The notes beneath the pieces are model-generated. The model saw only the letters and a program-made list of their open reading frames with translations, was not told the origin of the DNA and made no database searches. Source: Lysobacter_C sp966210725 (GTDB lineage: Bacteria > Pseudomonadota > Gammaproteobacteria > Xanthomonadales > Xanthomonadaceae). Taken from it: 13,169 nt of DNA. The translations under genes were made by a program, and so were the position numbers. Each line of letters starts with the position of its first letter. Within the stretch, counting starts at the first letter, position 1. Shown here piece after piece: positions 1 through 7,840 of this stretch. Location of the stretch: the NCBI GenBank assembly GCA_966210725.1, contig CBIHLN010000075.1, forward strand, positions 1 to 13,169. Reading direction: 5' to 3'.

Positions 1-8
1 GGGCGTGA

Positions 9-686
9 TTATAGCGGAGCCGGGCCGGGGGCTCCGTCGCCGGGTTGGGCGCGGTACAGCGCGTGCCGGTGGATGTACTCGGCGACCGCGGGCGGCACCA
101 GCCCGCCAATCCCGGCGTCGGCGGCGATGGCGTTGCGCACCTGCGTGCCGGACTCGCTCTGGAGCGGCTGCCGCAGGCGCCAGACCCGGCCTGCCGGCTC
201 GGCCGCCAGGGCGGCCGCGTCTTCGCACCAGCGCGCAGTGACGAATCGGGCCAGCGGGGCCGGCAGCGCGTCCAGCGGTGCCCCGGGACGCTCGGCCACG
301 ATGAAATGCGCCAGGTCGAACAGGTCCTGCCAGTCACGCCAGTCGGGCAGATCCCGGAAACTGTCGGCGCCCACCAGCCACGCCACCGGCGCGTCCGGTC
401 CCAGCTCATCGCGGATCCCGCGCAGCGTGTCGATCGAGTACGAACGGCCGCCGCGCGCCAGTTCACGCCGGTCGACCGACAGCCCCCGTTCGCCCGCGAC
501 TGCCAGGTCCAGCATGCGCGCGCGATGCATGGCGGACGCGCCGGGGGGCGCGCGATGCGGCGGATCGGCTGCGGGCACCAGGCGCACGTGCGCGTCGAGC
601 GCATCCCGGGCCGCCAGGGCGACGGCGAGGTGGCCGTCGTGCACCGGGTCGAAGGTGCCCCCATAGAACACCTGCAGCCCCTTCAC
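9..686 (-). CDS. nadD: Nicotinate-nucleotide adenylyltransferase
   Basis: This cytoplasmic enzyme transfers AMP from ATP to nicotinate mononucleotide, giving deamido-NAD in NAD biosynthesis. The 225-residue product, close to the usual family length of about 200-220, opens with the nucleotidyltransferase motif GGTFDPVHDGH (residues 9-19, with the HxGH-type element). It also has DPPHR (41-45), LVGADSF (105-111) and the C-terminal nucleotide-binding segment SESGTQVRN (177-185). I chose the GTG at 684-686 because the glycine-rich motif follows nine residues later and a GGAG lies 10 nt upstream inside holA. The frame stays open far upstream, but that part reads antisense-like low-complexity protein. 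The start overlaps the holA stop as GTGA, which suggests translational coupling. The TAA stop is at 9-11. In related genomes rsfS and rlmH often follow, which would lie beyond the left edge. Confidence 0.96.
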   Translation of the reverse strand: MKGLQVFYGGTFDPVHDGHLAVALAARDALDAHVRLVPAADPPHRAPPGASAMHRARMLDLAVAGERGLSVDRRELARGGRSYSIDTLRGIRDELGPDAPVAWLVGADSFRDLPDWRDWQDLFDLAHFIVAERPGAPLDALPAPLARFVTARWCEDAAALAAEPAGRVWRLRQPLQSESGTQVRNAIAADAGIGGLVPPAVAEYIHRHALYRAQPGDGAPGPAPL

Positions 687-1747
687 GGGCGACCGGCTCC
701 GGCCAGCAAGCGCGTCGCATGTGGCTCGGCAACGGCCAGCAACAGGCGCTCGAGCGCGACCCAGGCGTCGGCGGGGTCGTGGCCCGGCCGACCGCGGCCC
801 TTCGCGATCCGGTCGACCCGTCCCGCCTGCGCCACGAATGCCTCCCAGTGACGTGCGTCGTGCCGCTGCAGGGCGCGGCGGTACACGGCCTGTTTGGAGT
901 CCCAGATGCGCTGTGCCTTGAACTCGGCCGCCATGTTGCCGCCCCGCTTCGCGGCGAATGCGAGCGCCGCGCAACGCTGCAGCTCCATCACGACCATGCC
1001 CAGCAGCGCCGGCACCGCCACGCCCTCGGCCCGGAGTCCGTCGAGCATCCGCGAGACCTGCACGCCCTGCCCGTTCATGGCCGCATCCAGCAGGCGGAAC
1101 ACGTCGAACCGCGCGGCATCCGCCACCAGTCCCTGCATCCGCTCCGCGTCCAGAGGCTGCCCGTCGGCCAGCAGCGCCAACTTGTCGATCTCCTGCGCCG
1201 CCGCCAGCAGGTTGCCTTCCACGCGGTCGGCCAAAACCTGCACGGCGGCACTGTCGGCATTGAGGCCATGGCTGCGCAGGCGACGCTCGATCCAGCCCGC
1301 CAGTTCGTGCGGTTTGACCGCCCAGCAGACACTGACCACGCCGACCCGGGCGATGGCCTCGCTCCACTTTCCGCCGTGCTGCTTCAGGCTCCAGTCGCCG
1401 GCCACCACCATCAACGTGACGTCGGCGGGCGGCGCCTCGCAGAACTCGCCCAGGACCGCGGCCCCTTCCTTGCCGGGCTTGCCCGACGGCAGGCGCACTT
1501 CAATCAGGCGCCGGCTGGCGAACAGGCTGGGCGCACGGAAGCTGGCCTGCAGACCGTTCCAGTCCGGTTCGCGCTGGCCCTCGGCTTCGAACACCTCGCG
1601 CTCCGTCGTGCCCTGGGCCCGCGCGGCCGCACGAACGGCATCGGCCGCCTCCAGCACGCGCAAGTGCTCCGGCCCGGCAATGAGGTAAGCGGGTCGCAGC
1701 GGCCCGTCCGCCAGGTGGCCCGCCAGCTGCTCGGGCTTCAGCTCCAT
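683..1747 (-). CDS. holA: DNA polymerase III subunit delta
   Basis: Delta is the clamp-loader subunit that opens the beta sliding clamp during replication. The 354-residue product is near the roughly 340 residues of E. coli HolA and aligns with it along its length. The N-terminal segment has YLIAGPEHLRVLEAADAVR (about 21-39) and the SLFASRRLIEVRLP stretch (about 74-87). EGNLLAAAQEIDKLALL comes mid-protein, then DAARFDVFRLLDAAM and the C-terminal helical collar region. As in other HolA proteins there is no Walker motif. The ATG at 1745-1747 (MELKPEQL) starts four bases after the lptE stop. No strong Shine-Dalgarno is visible, which fits coupling to upstream translation. It is the third gene of the leuS-lptE-holA-nadD operon. 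Confidence 0.95.
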   Translation of the reverse strand: MELKPEQLAGHLADGPLRPAYLIAGPEHLRVLEAADAVRAAARAQGTTEREVFEAEGQREPDWNGLQASFRAPSLFASRRLIEVRLPSGKPGKEGAAVLGEFCEAPPADVTLMVVAGDWSLKQHGGKWSEAIARVGVVSVCWAVKPHELAGWIERRLRSHGLNADSAAVQVLADRVEGNLLAAAQEIDKLALLADGQPLDAERMQGLVADAARFDVFRLLDAAMNGQGVQVSRMLDGLRAEGVAVPALLGMVVMELQRCAALAFAAKRGGNMAAEFKAQRIWDSKQAVYRRALQRHDARHWEAFVAQAGRVDRIAKGRGRPGHDPADAWVALERLLLAVAEPHATRLLAGAGRP

Positions 1748-1751
1748 CGGC

Positions 1752-2462
1752 TCAGCGCGCGCCGTCCGGCTCGGGGGTCGGAGCGGGCTCAGGCTCGGGG
1801 GTAGGCTGGGTCGGGTTCGCAGGCTCGCGGTCCTGCGTGTCCAGGCCATCGGCGGCGGCGTCCCCGCGCACCGGCGCCATCGTGTCGACCGCGGGGATGG
1901 AGGGGGCCACGCCGTCATCCTGCACGCCCGCATCGGGCTCGGCGGCGACCGCCGGCATGCTCTTGGCCACGGCATCGATCCGGCGCAGCACCGCTGCGGC
2001 CATTTCGCGCTGCAGTTCGCGCACCAGGATGTCGCGCTCGCCTTCGGTCCCTTCCGACTGGGTCGGCACGGAAATGTAGTCGCGCGACAGCTCGATGGTC
2101 TGCTGCGGCACCAGAGGGCTGCCATCGACGCGACGCAGCTCGAACACCACGGCATAGCGCAGGCTGAACTCCTGCGCCCGCCCGAACGAGTCGACGCTGA
2201 TCGGGGTATCGCCCCACTCCTCGGCCTGGATGTCCAGGACCGCCGAGTCCGTATCGGCCGCCGTCGCAGGCACGGCGCCGGCTCGCGTCAACGACCGGGC
2301 CAGCGACTCCGCCAGCGGGCTGTAGCGGTCCACCGAACGGACCTTGACGGGCCCCAGGTCGGGCGGCAGCACCAGCGCATCGCGCAGCTGGAAGCCACAG
2401 GCCGCCAGCGACAGCACCAGCAGGGCAGGAAAGACGGAGCGGAACAGGCGGGACATGGTCAT
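1752..2462 (-). CDS. lptE: LPS-assembly lipoprotein LptE
   Basis: LptE is the outer-membrane lipoprotein that plugs the LptD barrel and helps insert lipopolysaccharide into the outer leaflet. The product begins with a short charged n-region, a hydrophobic stretch and the lipobox LAAC, with Cys22 as the expected lipidated residue. GFQLRD follows directly, the typical start of mature LptE. The core runs to about residue 168 and contains SLRYAVVFEL (100-109) and the RDYISVP segment (127-133). Residues 169-236 form a Pro/Glu/Asp/Ala-rich tail ending in Pro-Glu and Pro-Thr repeats, which E. coli LptE (193 residues) lacks. The ATG at 2460-2462 is used here; a second ATG at 2454-2456 (MSRLF) is equally plausible. 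The gene sits 45 nt after leuS and 4 nt before holA, a standard place for lptE. Confidence 0.93.
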   Translation of the reverse strand: MTMSRLFRSVFPALLVLSLAACGFQLRDALVLPPDLGPVKVRSVDRYSPLAESLARSLTRAGAVPATAADTDSAVLDIQAEEWGDTPISVDSFGRAQEFSLRYAVVFELRRVDGSPLVPQQTIELSRDYISVPTQSEGTEGERDILVRELQREMAAAVLRRIDAVAKSMPAVAAEPDAGVQDDGVAPSIPAVDTMAPVRGDAAADGLDTQDREPANPTQPTPEPEPAPTPEPDGAR

Positions 2463-2507
2463 CGGGCGAGTCTGGACGAGGGCCGGCGGGGCGGCAAGGA
2501 GGCGCGG

Positions 2508-5288
2508 TCAGGCCGCGGCGACGATGTTCACGATCTTGCCGGGCACGACGATCACCTTTCGCACCGTCTGGCCTTCCAGGTACTTCGCCACCGCGGGCTC
2601 GGCCAGCGCGAGACGTTCGGCCTCGGCCTTGTCGACGCTGACCGGTACTTCGATGGTGCCGCGCAGCTTGCCGTTGACCTGCACGGCCAGCGTCACGGCA
2701 TCGCGCACGAGTGCAGCGGTGTCGGCCTGCGGGAACGGGACATCCTCCAACAGCGTTTCAGCATGGCCCAGCGCCTGCCACAGCGCGTGGCTGACATGCG
2801 GCGTGACCGGGTTGAGCAGCAGCACCATCGACTCCAGGACTTCGTGCCGCACGGCGCGGCCGGCATCGGACATGTCGTCGAACTTCGCCACGTGGTTGAG
2901 CAGCTCCATCAGGGCGGCGATCGCGGTGTTGAAGCTGTGGCGGCGGCCATAGTCGTCGCCGACCTTCTGGATGGTCTCGTGCAACTGGCGGCGCAAGGTC
3001 TTCTGGCCCGGCGTGAGTTCACTGCCGGCGGCCAGCAGCGCGGCCACGTCCGGGTGGTCGGGCTGGCCCACGTGGGTGGTCACCTCGCGCCAGAACCGGC
3101 GCAGGAAGCGCGCCATGCCGTCGACGCCCGACTCGTTCCACTCCAGCGACTGCTCGGGCGGCGCGGCGAACATCGAGAACAGGCGCACCGTATCGGCGCC
3201 GTACTTGCCGATCATCACCTGCGGGTCGACGCCGTTGTTCTTGGACTTGGACATCTTCTCGACGCCGCCGATCACCACCGGCTGTCCATCGCTGCGCAGC
3301 GTCGCGCCGGTAATGCGGCCCCGCTCGTCGCGCACGATGTCGACGTCGGCGGGGTTGATCCAGTCCTTCGATCCGTCGGCGTGGTCGCGGTAGAACGTCT
3401 CGGCGATCACCATGCCCTGCGTGAGCAGGTTGCGCGCCGGTTCGTCACTGGTGACGAACCCCTGGTCGCGCAGCAGCTTGTGATAGAAGCGGAAGTACAG
3501 CAGGTGCAGGATCGCGTGCTCGATGCCGCCGATGTACTGGTCGACCGGCAGCCAGTGGTCGGCGCGGGAGTCGACCTGGGTGGCGGCGCCCGGCGAGGTG
3601 TAACGCGCGTAGTACCAGCTCGACTCCATGAAGGTGTCGAACGTGTCGGTCTCGCGCTCGGCAGGGCCGCCGCACGTCGGGCATGTGGTCCTGCGCCACT
3701 CCGGGTCGGCCTTGATCGGCGAGCCGGTGCCCATGAACTCGACGTCCTCCGGCAGCACCACCGGCAGCTGGTCCTCCGGCACCGGCACCGCGCCGCAACC
3801 CGCGCAATAGATGACCGGGATCGGGCAGCCCCAGTAGCGCTGACGGCTGACGCCCCAGTCGCGCAGGCGGAAGTTGACGCGGCGCATTCCGCGGCCCTCG
3901 GCCTCCAGGCGCCCCGCAATGGCGTCGAACGCCTGCTGGAAGTCCAGCCCGTCGAACTCGCCCGAGTTCACCAGCCAGCCGCGCTCGGTGTGCGCGCCGA
4001 TCTCGTCCACCTCGCGCACGAAGTCCTGCACCACCTGCACCGCCGCACCCGTGTCGTAGGCATCGATGGTCGGACCGCCACCCAGCGCGGCGGACATCGC
4101 GTCCGTGTGCCTGGCGACATCGCGGCCGATCTCCGCGAGCGCGTCGCGCACCGCCTCGGGCATGACCACGACCTTGACCGGCAGGTGGTGGTTCTTGGCG
4201 AACTCCCAGTCGCGCTGGTCGTGGCCCGGCACCGCCATCACCGCGCCGGTGCCGTAGCCCATCAGCACGAAGTTGGCCACGTACACCGGCAGCTCCTCGC
4301 CGGTGATCGGATGCACGGCGCGCAGGCCGGTGAACATGCCGCGCTTTTCCTGCGTCTCCAGCTCGGCCTCGCTGACGCCGCCCTGGCGAAGCTCGGCGAT
4401 GAACGCGGCCAGCTCGGGGTTGTCCTGCGCGGCCTGCTGCGCCAGCGGGTGCTCGCCGGCGATCGACACGAAGGTCGCGCCCAGCAGCGTGTCGGGGCGC
4501 GTGGTGAAGACCGTCACCGGGTCGCGCGCCTCGCCATCGACCGTGCGCACGTCGAAGCGGATCTCCAGGCCCTCAGACCGGCCGATCCAGTTGCGCTGCA
4601 TGGTCTTGACCGCCTCGGGCCAGCCATCGAGCGTGTCCAGGCCGTCGAGCAGCTCCTGCGCGTAGTCGGTGATCTTCAGGAACCACTGCGGGATCTCGCG
4701 CTTCTCCACCAGCGCGCCGGTGCGCCAGCCGCGGCCGTCGATCACCTGTTCGTTGGCCAGCACGGTCTGGTCGACCGGGTCCCAGTTGACCACTGCGTTC
4801 TTGCGGTAGGCCAGGCCGCGCTTCATCAGCTGCACGAACATGCGCTGCTCGTGCACGTAGTAGTCCGGGGAGCACGTGGCGAATTCGCGCGCCCAGTCGA
4901 TGGCGTACCCCATCGCGCGAAGCTGCTGCTTCATGTGCGCGATGTTGGCGTAGGTCCACTTGGCGGGCGCCGTCCTGTGCTTGATCGCCGCGTTCTCGGC
5001 CGGCAGGCCGAACGCGTCCCAGCCCATCGGCTGCAGCACGTTGTGGCCGGTCATCCGCTTGTAGCGGCTGATGACGTCGCTGATCGTGTAGTTGCGCACG
5101 TGCCCCATGTGCAGCGCCCCCGACGGGTACGGCAGCATCGACAGGCAGTAGTACTTGGGCTTGCTTGAGGCTTCGTCCACCTCGAAGGCGCGCGTGCCGT
5201 CCCAGAAGCGCTGGGCAGCAGACTCCACCGCCTGCGGATCGAACGTGGACTCGGGGGACGGGGACTCGTTGGGGGCGCGATTGGACAC
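2508..5288 (-). CDS. leuS: Leucyl-tRNA synthetase
   Basis: This class I synthetase charges tRNA-Leu with leucine in the cytoplasm. With the GTG start at 5286-5288 the protein has 926 residues. It shows the HIGH-type motif HMGH (60-63), the editing-domain threonine-rich segment TTRPDTLLG (262-270), and GHDQRDWEF (355-363), which supplies the editing-site aspartates. It then has paired cysteines CAGC and CPTC (about 495-539) of a zinc-ribbon insert, KMSKS (678-682) and a C-terminal end TVRKVIVVPGKIVNIV. It is longer than the roughly 860-880 usual for gammaproteobacteria. Most of the excess lies at about 371-437 of the editing domain, where an additional helix-rich segment separates the LPVKVVVMP strand from NSGEFDGLD. 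No good ribosome-binding site marks the start. An ATG at 5352-5354 would add 22 residues, but the family normally begins just before the FDPQAVE segment, favouring the GTG. It is first in the operon with lptE, holA and nadD. Confidence 0.95.
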   Translation of the reverse strand: MSNRAPNESPSPESTFDPQAVESAAQRFWDGTRAFEVDEASSKPKYYCLSMLPYPSGALHMGHVRNYTISDVISRYKRMTGHNVLQPMGWDAFGLPAENAAIKHRTAPAKWTYANIAHMKQQLRAMGYAIDWAREFATCSPDYYVHEQRMFVQLMKRGLAYRKNAVVNWDPVDQTVLANEQVIDGRGWRTGALVEKREIPQWFLKITDYAQELLDGLDTLDGWPEAVKTMQRNWIGRSEGLEIRFDVRTVDGEARDPVTVFTTRPDTLLGATFVSIAGEHPLAQQAAQDNPELAAFIAELRQGGVSEAELETQEKRGMFTGLRAVHPITGEELPVYVANFVLMGYGTGAVMAVPGHDQRDWEFAKNHHLPVKVVVMPEAVRDALAEIGRDVARHTDAMSAALGGGPTIDAYDTGAAVQVVQDFVREVDEIGAHTERGWLVNSGEFDGLDFQQAFDAIAGRLEAEGRGMRRVNFRLRDWGVSRQRYWGCPIPVIYCAGCGAVPVPEDQLPVVLPEDVEFMGTGSPIKADPEWRRTTCPTCGGPAERETDTFDTFMESSWYYARYTSPGAATQVDSRADHWLPVDQYIGGIEHAILHLLYFRFYHKLLRDQGFVTSDEPARNLLTQGMVIAETFYRDHADGSKDWINPADVDIVRDERGRITGATLRSDGQPVVIGGVEKMSKSKNNGVDPQVMIGKYGADTVRLFSMFAAPPEQSLEWNESGVDGMARFLRRFWREVTTHVGQPDHPDVAALLAAGSELTPGQKTLRRQLHETIQKVGDDYGRRHSFNTAIAALMELLNHVAKFDDMSDAGRAVRHEVLESMVLLLNPVTPHVSHALWQALGHAETLLEDVPFPQADTAALVRDAVTLAVQVNGKLRGTIEVPVSVDKAEAERLALAEPAVAKYLEGQTVRKVIVVPGKIVNIVAAA

Positions 5289-5397
5289 GGTCGGGCGCAG
5301 CGGGGGAAAGACCGGGAAGCCTACCGCAGCGCACCATGCATCGCCATGCGGCATCGAGCGCCGCCGGAGACCGCCCGGGGCGGGCCGAACACCGTTG

Positions 5398-5403
5398 TAT
5401 GCT
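5398..5403 (+). promoter_or_regulatory. Possible -10 box for the lipoprotein gene
   Basis: TATGCT, preceded by TTG, matches four of six -10 consensus bases and lies 27 nt before the ATG in the 142-nt gap between the divergent leuS and lipoprotein starts. No credible -35 hexamer is seen at the right distance, so this is a weak call. Confidence 0.25.
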
Positions 5404-5418
5404 CGCCCTCCCCTGCCC

Positions 5419-5423
5419 GGAGG
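5419..5423 (+). promoter_or_regulatory. Ribosome-binding site of the LEA-like lipoprotein gene
   Basis: GGAGG lies 7 nt before the ATG at 5431. It is a strong Shine-Dalgarno in a window where most genes have weak ones, and it fixes the start against the out-of-frame ATG at 5427. Confidence 0.75.
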
Positions 5424-5430
5424 CGAATGC

Positions 5431-5922
5431 ATGAAAGCAGTCTGGCCCCTGTCCCGCATCCGCTGGGTGCTGCTCGCCACGCTCGTGGCGACGCTGGCAG
5501 CCTGCACGTCCGGCCCCGTCCGGCGCGTTTCCGAACCGTCCGCTCGGATCCAGCAGCTCACGGTACAGGCCGACGGCCGGTGGTCGCTGCAGCTGCGGAT
5601 CGAGAATTTCAGCAGCATCCCGATGCGCTTCGAGTCGGTCGACCTGGCACTGGCGGTGGGCGATGCCGATGCCGGCCGCGTGCAGGTGCAGCCCGGGCTG
5701 TCGATCGGACCGGAATCGGCGGACGTGGTGACGGTGGCGCTCGCGCCCCAGGCCGCCGGCAAGCTGGCGGTGGCCGATGCGCTGGCGGCGGGCCGCAGCG
5801 TGGACTACCAGCTGAGCGGCCGCGTCGGCGCCATCCCCGAGGACGGCAACCGGCGGGATTTCGAGGTCGAGCGCCGCAGTGCGCTCAGCCCCGCGCCCGG
5901 GCTGCCCGGCGTGATGCGCTGA
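5431..5922 (+). CDS. Small LEA-type-2-like lipoprotein
   Basis: The product is a 163-residue predicted outer-membrane lipoprotein. A positively charged n-region and hydrophobic helix (about 1-21) lead to the lipobox LAAC with Cys25. Threonine at +2 means there is no inner-membrane retention signal. The mature part has alternating hydrophobic strands: WSLQLRIENFSSIPMRF (51-67), then VDLALAVGD, a glycine/proline turn and VVTVALAP (99-106). The pairing of a strand with N-F-S-S-I-P-M-R and a following strand resembles the LEA_2/WHy fold found in many xanthomonad lipoproteins. That family assignment is an inference from pattern, and the cellular role is unknown. The ATG has a strong GGAGG. It is divergent from leuS and 67 nt ahead of the acyl-CoA dehydrogenase gene, with which it may or may not share a transcript. 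Confidence 0.85.
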   Translation: MKAVWPLSRIRWVLLATLVATLAACTSGPVRRVSEPSARIQQLTVQADGRWSLQLRIENFSSIPMRFESVDLALAVGDADAGRVQVQPGLSIGPESADVVTVALAPQAAGKLAVADALAAGRSVDYQLSGRVGAIPEDGNRRDFEVERRSALSPAPGLPGVMR

Positions 5923-5989
5923 CACCGCCGGCATCGACATCTGCCTGGTGTCGCGTACGTACCCCATTTCCATCCACCGGACCTGATCC

Positions 5990-7777
5990 ATGAGCCACTA
6001 CAAAGCCCCACTGGCCGATATGCGCTTCGCCCTGTTCGATGTCATCGGCGCGGAGGCCGCATTCCAGCGGATGGGCTTTACCGACGCCACGCGCGACGTG
6101 CTCGATGCGGTGCTGGAGGAAGGCGCGCGTTTCAATGAGACGGTGCTGGCGCCGCTCAACGCGGTCGGCGATCGCGAGGGCTGCCGGCTGGATGCGGCCA
6201 CCGGTGAGGTCACCACCCCACCCGGCTTCAAGCAGGCCTACGCGCAATACGTCGACGGCGGCTGGTCGGGCCTGACCGCGCCGGCGGCGTTCGGCGGCCA
6301 GGGCATGCCCCATGCCGCCGGCGTGCCGCTCAAGGAAATGATCGACGCAGCCAACCTGGCCTGGGGCAACTTCCCGCTGTTGTCGCACGGCGCCACCGAA
6401 GCGCTGCTCCACCACGGCGAGGCCTGGCAGCAGGAGCGCTTCCTCAAGCCGCTGGTCGAGGGCCGCTGGACGGGCACCATGTGCCTGACCGAGCCCCACT
6501 GCGGCACCGACCTGGGCCTGCTGCGCACCCGCGCGGAGCCGCTGGGTGACGGCCGCTACGCGATCACCGGCACCAAGATCTTCATCACCGCCGGCGAGCA
6601 CGACTTCACCGACAACATCCTGCACCTGGTGCTGGCGAAATTGCCGGATGCCCCCGCCGGCAGCCGCGGCATCTCGTTGTTCATCGTGCCGAAGGTGCGG
6701 GTGAACGAGGACGGCGCGCTCGGCGAGCGCAACGCCGTGCGCTGCGGCAGCCTCGAACACAAGATGGGCATCCACGGCTCGGCCACCTGCGTGCTGAATT
6801 TCGACGGCGCCGAGGGCTTCCTGGTCGGCCAGCCGCACAAGGGCCTGATGGCAATGTTCACCATGATGAACACCGCGCGCCTCGCGGTCGGGCTGCAGGG
6901 GCTGGGCCTGTCGGACCGGGCGTACCAGAACGCGCTGGCCTACTCGCGCGATCGCCTGCAGATGCGCGCCCTGTCCGGACCGAAATTTCCCGACAAACCG
7001 GCCGATCCGATCATCGTCCACCCCGATGTGCGGCGCATGCTGCTGACCTGCAAGGCGCTGGTCGAGGGCGGCCGCGCGATGGGGTACCACGCGGCGCTGC
7101 AGGTCGACCTGGCCCACCACGCACCGGAGGCGGCCGAGCGCGCGCAGGCCGATGCGCTGCTCGGCTTCATGACGCCGATCGTCAAGGCGTGCCTGACCGA
7201 ATGGGGCGTGGAATGCACGTATCACGCGCTGCAGTGCTACGGCGGCCACGGCTACATCGCCGAGCACGGCATGGAGCAGCTGGCACGCGATGCCCGCATC
7301 ACCACACTGTACGAGGGCACCACCGGCATCCAGGCGCTGGACCTGCTGGGTCGCAAGGTGCTCCAGCAGCAGGGCGCCGGCTTGAATGCGATGCTGGGGC
7401 TGATCGAGGCGTTCTGCGAAACCCCTGGCCTGCCGGCGCCGGCGCAGGCATTCGTCGCACCGCTGCGCGCCAAGCTCGCCGAGTGGCAGCAGCTGACATT
7501 GCGTATCGGCCAGCGCGCAGCCGCCGACGCGGAGGAAGTCGGCGCCGCCGCGCACGACTACCTGATGTATTCGGGCTACGTATGCCTGGCCTACTGGTGG
7601 GCGCGCTCGGTCGCCGCGGCAGAGACGTCCACGCACACCGAGGCGTTCAAGTCGGCCAAGCGCGAGACCGCGCGCTTCTACTTCCGCCGCATCCTGCCTC
7701 GCACGCTGGCGCACGCTGCCGCGATGGACGCCGGTGCCTCGACGCTGATGACTTTGGAAGCGGACGCCTTCGACTGA
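5990..7777 (+). CDS. Acyl-CoA dehydrogenase, DmdC-like class
   Basis: This FAD flavoenzyme oxidises an acyl-CoA thioester to its trans-2-enoyl product, passing electrons to electron-transfer flavoprotein. At 595 residues it belongs to the long class with an extra C-terminal domain, which includes 3-methylmercaptopropionyl-CoA dehydrogenase. The N-terminal helical domain (about 1-160) is followed by the flavin-binding CLTEPHCGTDLG (165-176) and ITGTKIFITAGEHD (192-205). The C-terminal helical domain carries the QCYGGHGY motif (415-422) and YEGTTGIQA (441-449), where Glu442 is the probable catalytic base. A final domain (about 455-595) includes FKSAKRETARFYFRRILPR. The ATG at 5990 (MSHYKAP) gives the typical N-terminus, with only a weak ribosome-binding site. 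The true acyl chain cannot be read from sequence. Medium or long fatty acyl-CoA is as likely as a sulfur-containing substrate, since no other sulfur-degradation gene is nearby. Confidence 0.93.
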   Translation: MSHYKAPLADMRFALFDVIGAEAAFQRMGFTDATRDVLDAVLEEGARFNETVLAPLNAVGDREGCRLDAATGEVTTPPGFKQAYAQYVDGGWSGLTAPAAFGGQGMPHAAGVPLKEMIDAANLAWGNFPLLSHGATEALLHHGEAWQQERFLKPLVEGRWTGTMCLTEPHCGTDLGLLRTRAEPLGDGRYAITGTKIFITAGEHDFTDNILHLVLAKLPDAPAGSRGISLFIVPKVRVNEDGALGERNAVRCGSLEHKMGIHGSATCVLNFDGAEGFLVGQPHKGLMAMFTMMNTARLAVGLQGLGLSDRAYQNALAYSRDRLQMRALSGPKFPDKPADPIIVHPDVRRMLLTCKALVEGGRAMGYHAALQVDLAHHAPEAAERAQADALLGFMTPIVKACLTEWGVECTYHALQCYGGHGYIAEHGMEQLARDARITTLYEGTTGIQALDLLGRKVLQQQGAGLNAMLGLIEAFCETPGLPAPAQAFVAPLRAKLAEWQQLTLRIGQRAAADAEEVGAAAHDYLMYSGYVCLAYWWARSVAAAETSTHTEAFKSAKRETARFYFRRILPRTLAHAAAMDAGASTLMTLEADAFD

Positions 7778-7794
7778 GCGGTGGCCGGCACCGC
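7778..7794 (+). terminator. GC-rich hairpin after the acyl-CoA dehydrogenase gene
   Basis: GCGGTG (7778-7783) and CACCGC (7789-7794) form a perfect six-pair stem with a five-base loop, starting on the first base after the stop codon. No T-run follows, so it is not a canonical intrinsic terminator. It could protect the 3' end or be chance in GC-rich DNA. Confidence 0.25.
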
Positions 7795-7823
7795 ACCCGC
7801 TACCCAAAGCGTCATCGAACGGG

Positions 7824-7829
7824 TATAAG
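7824..7829 (+). promoter_or_regulatory. Candidate -10 box of the HNH gene
   Basis: TATAAG matches five of six -10 bases and stands out in GC-rich DNA. It lies 11 nt before the HNH start codon, so transcription would begin at about 7836 and leave a leader of only a few bases. No recognisable -35 hexamer is present 17 nt upstream, and no Shine-Dalgarno follows. Confidence 0.4.
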
Positions 7830-7840
7830 CTGGTGCCCCG

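Noticed and set aside
687..1367. Upstream extension of the nadD frame
   Set aside because: It overlaps holA out of frame and reads Arg/Gly/Ala-rich sequence; the nucleotidyltransferase motif begins right after the GTG at 686.
719..1804. 361-residue open frame on the plus strand
   Set aside because: It is antisense to holA and shows no domain or ribosome-binding site.
2763..5168. 801-residue open frame on the plus strand
   Set aside because: It lies fully antisense to leuS. Its product is His/Arg/Val/Ala-rich with no recognisable domain, as expected for the complement of a high-GC gene.
5289..5762. Upstream extension of the leuS frame
   Set aside because: It runs antisense through the lipoprotein gene and shows no synthetase homology.
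5921..5951. Inverted repeat GACACC/GGTGTC with a 19-base spacer
   Set aside because: The arms are only six bases, one overlaps a stop codon, and no T-run follows; chance is likely.
5885..7807. 640-residue open frame on the minus strand
   Set aside because: It is antisense to the acyl-CoA dehydrogenase gene, with low-complexity Arg/Gln/His-rich content.
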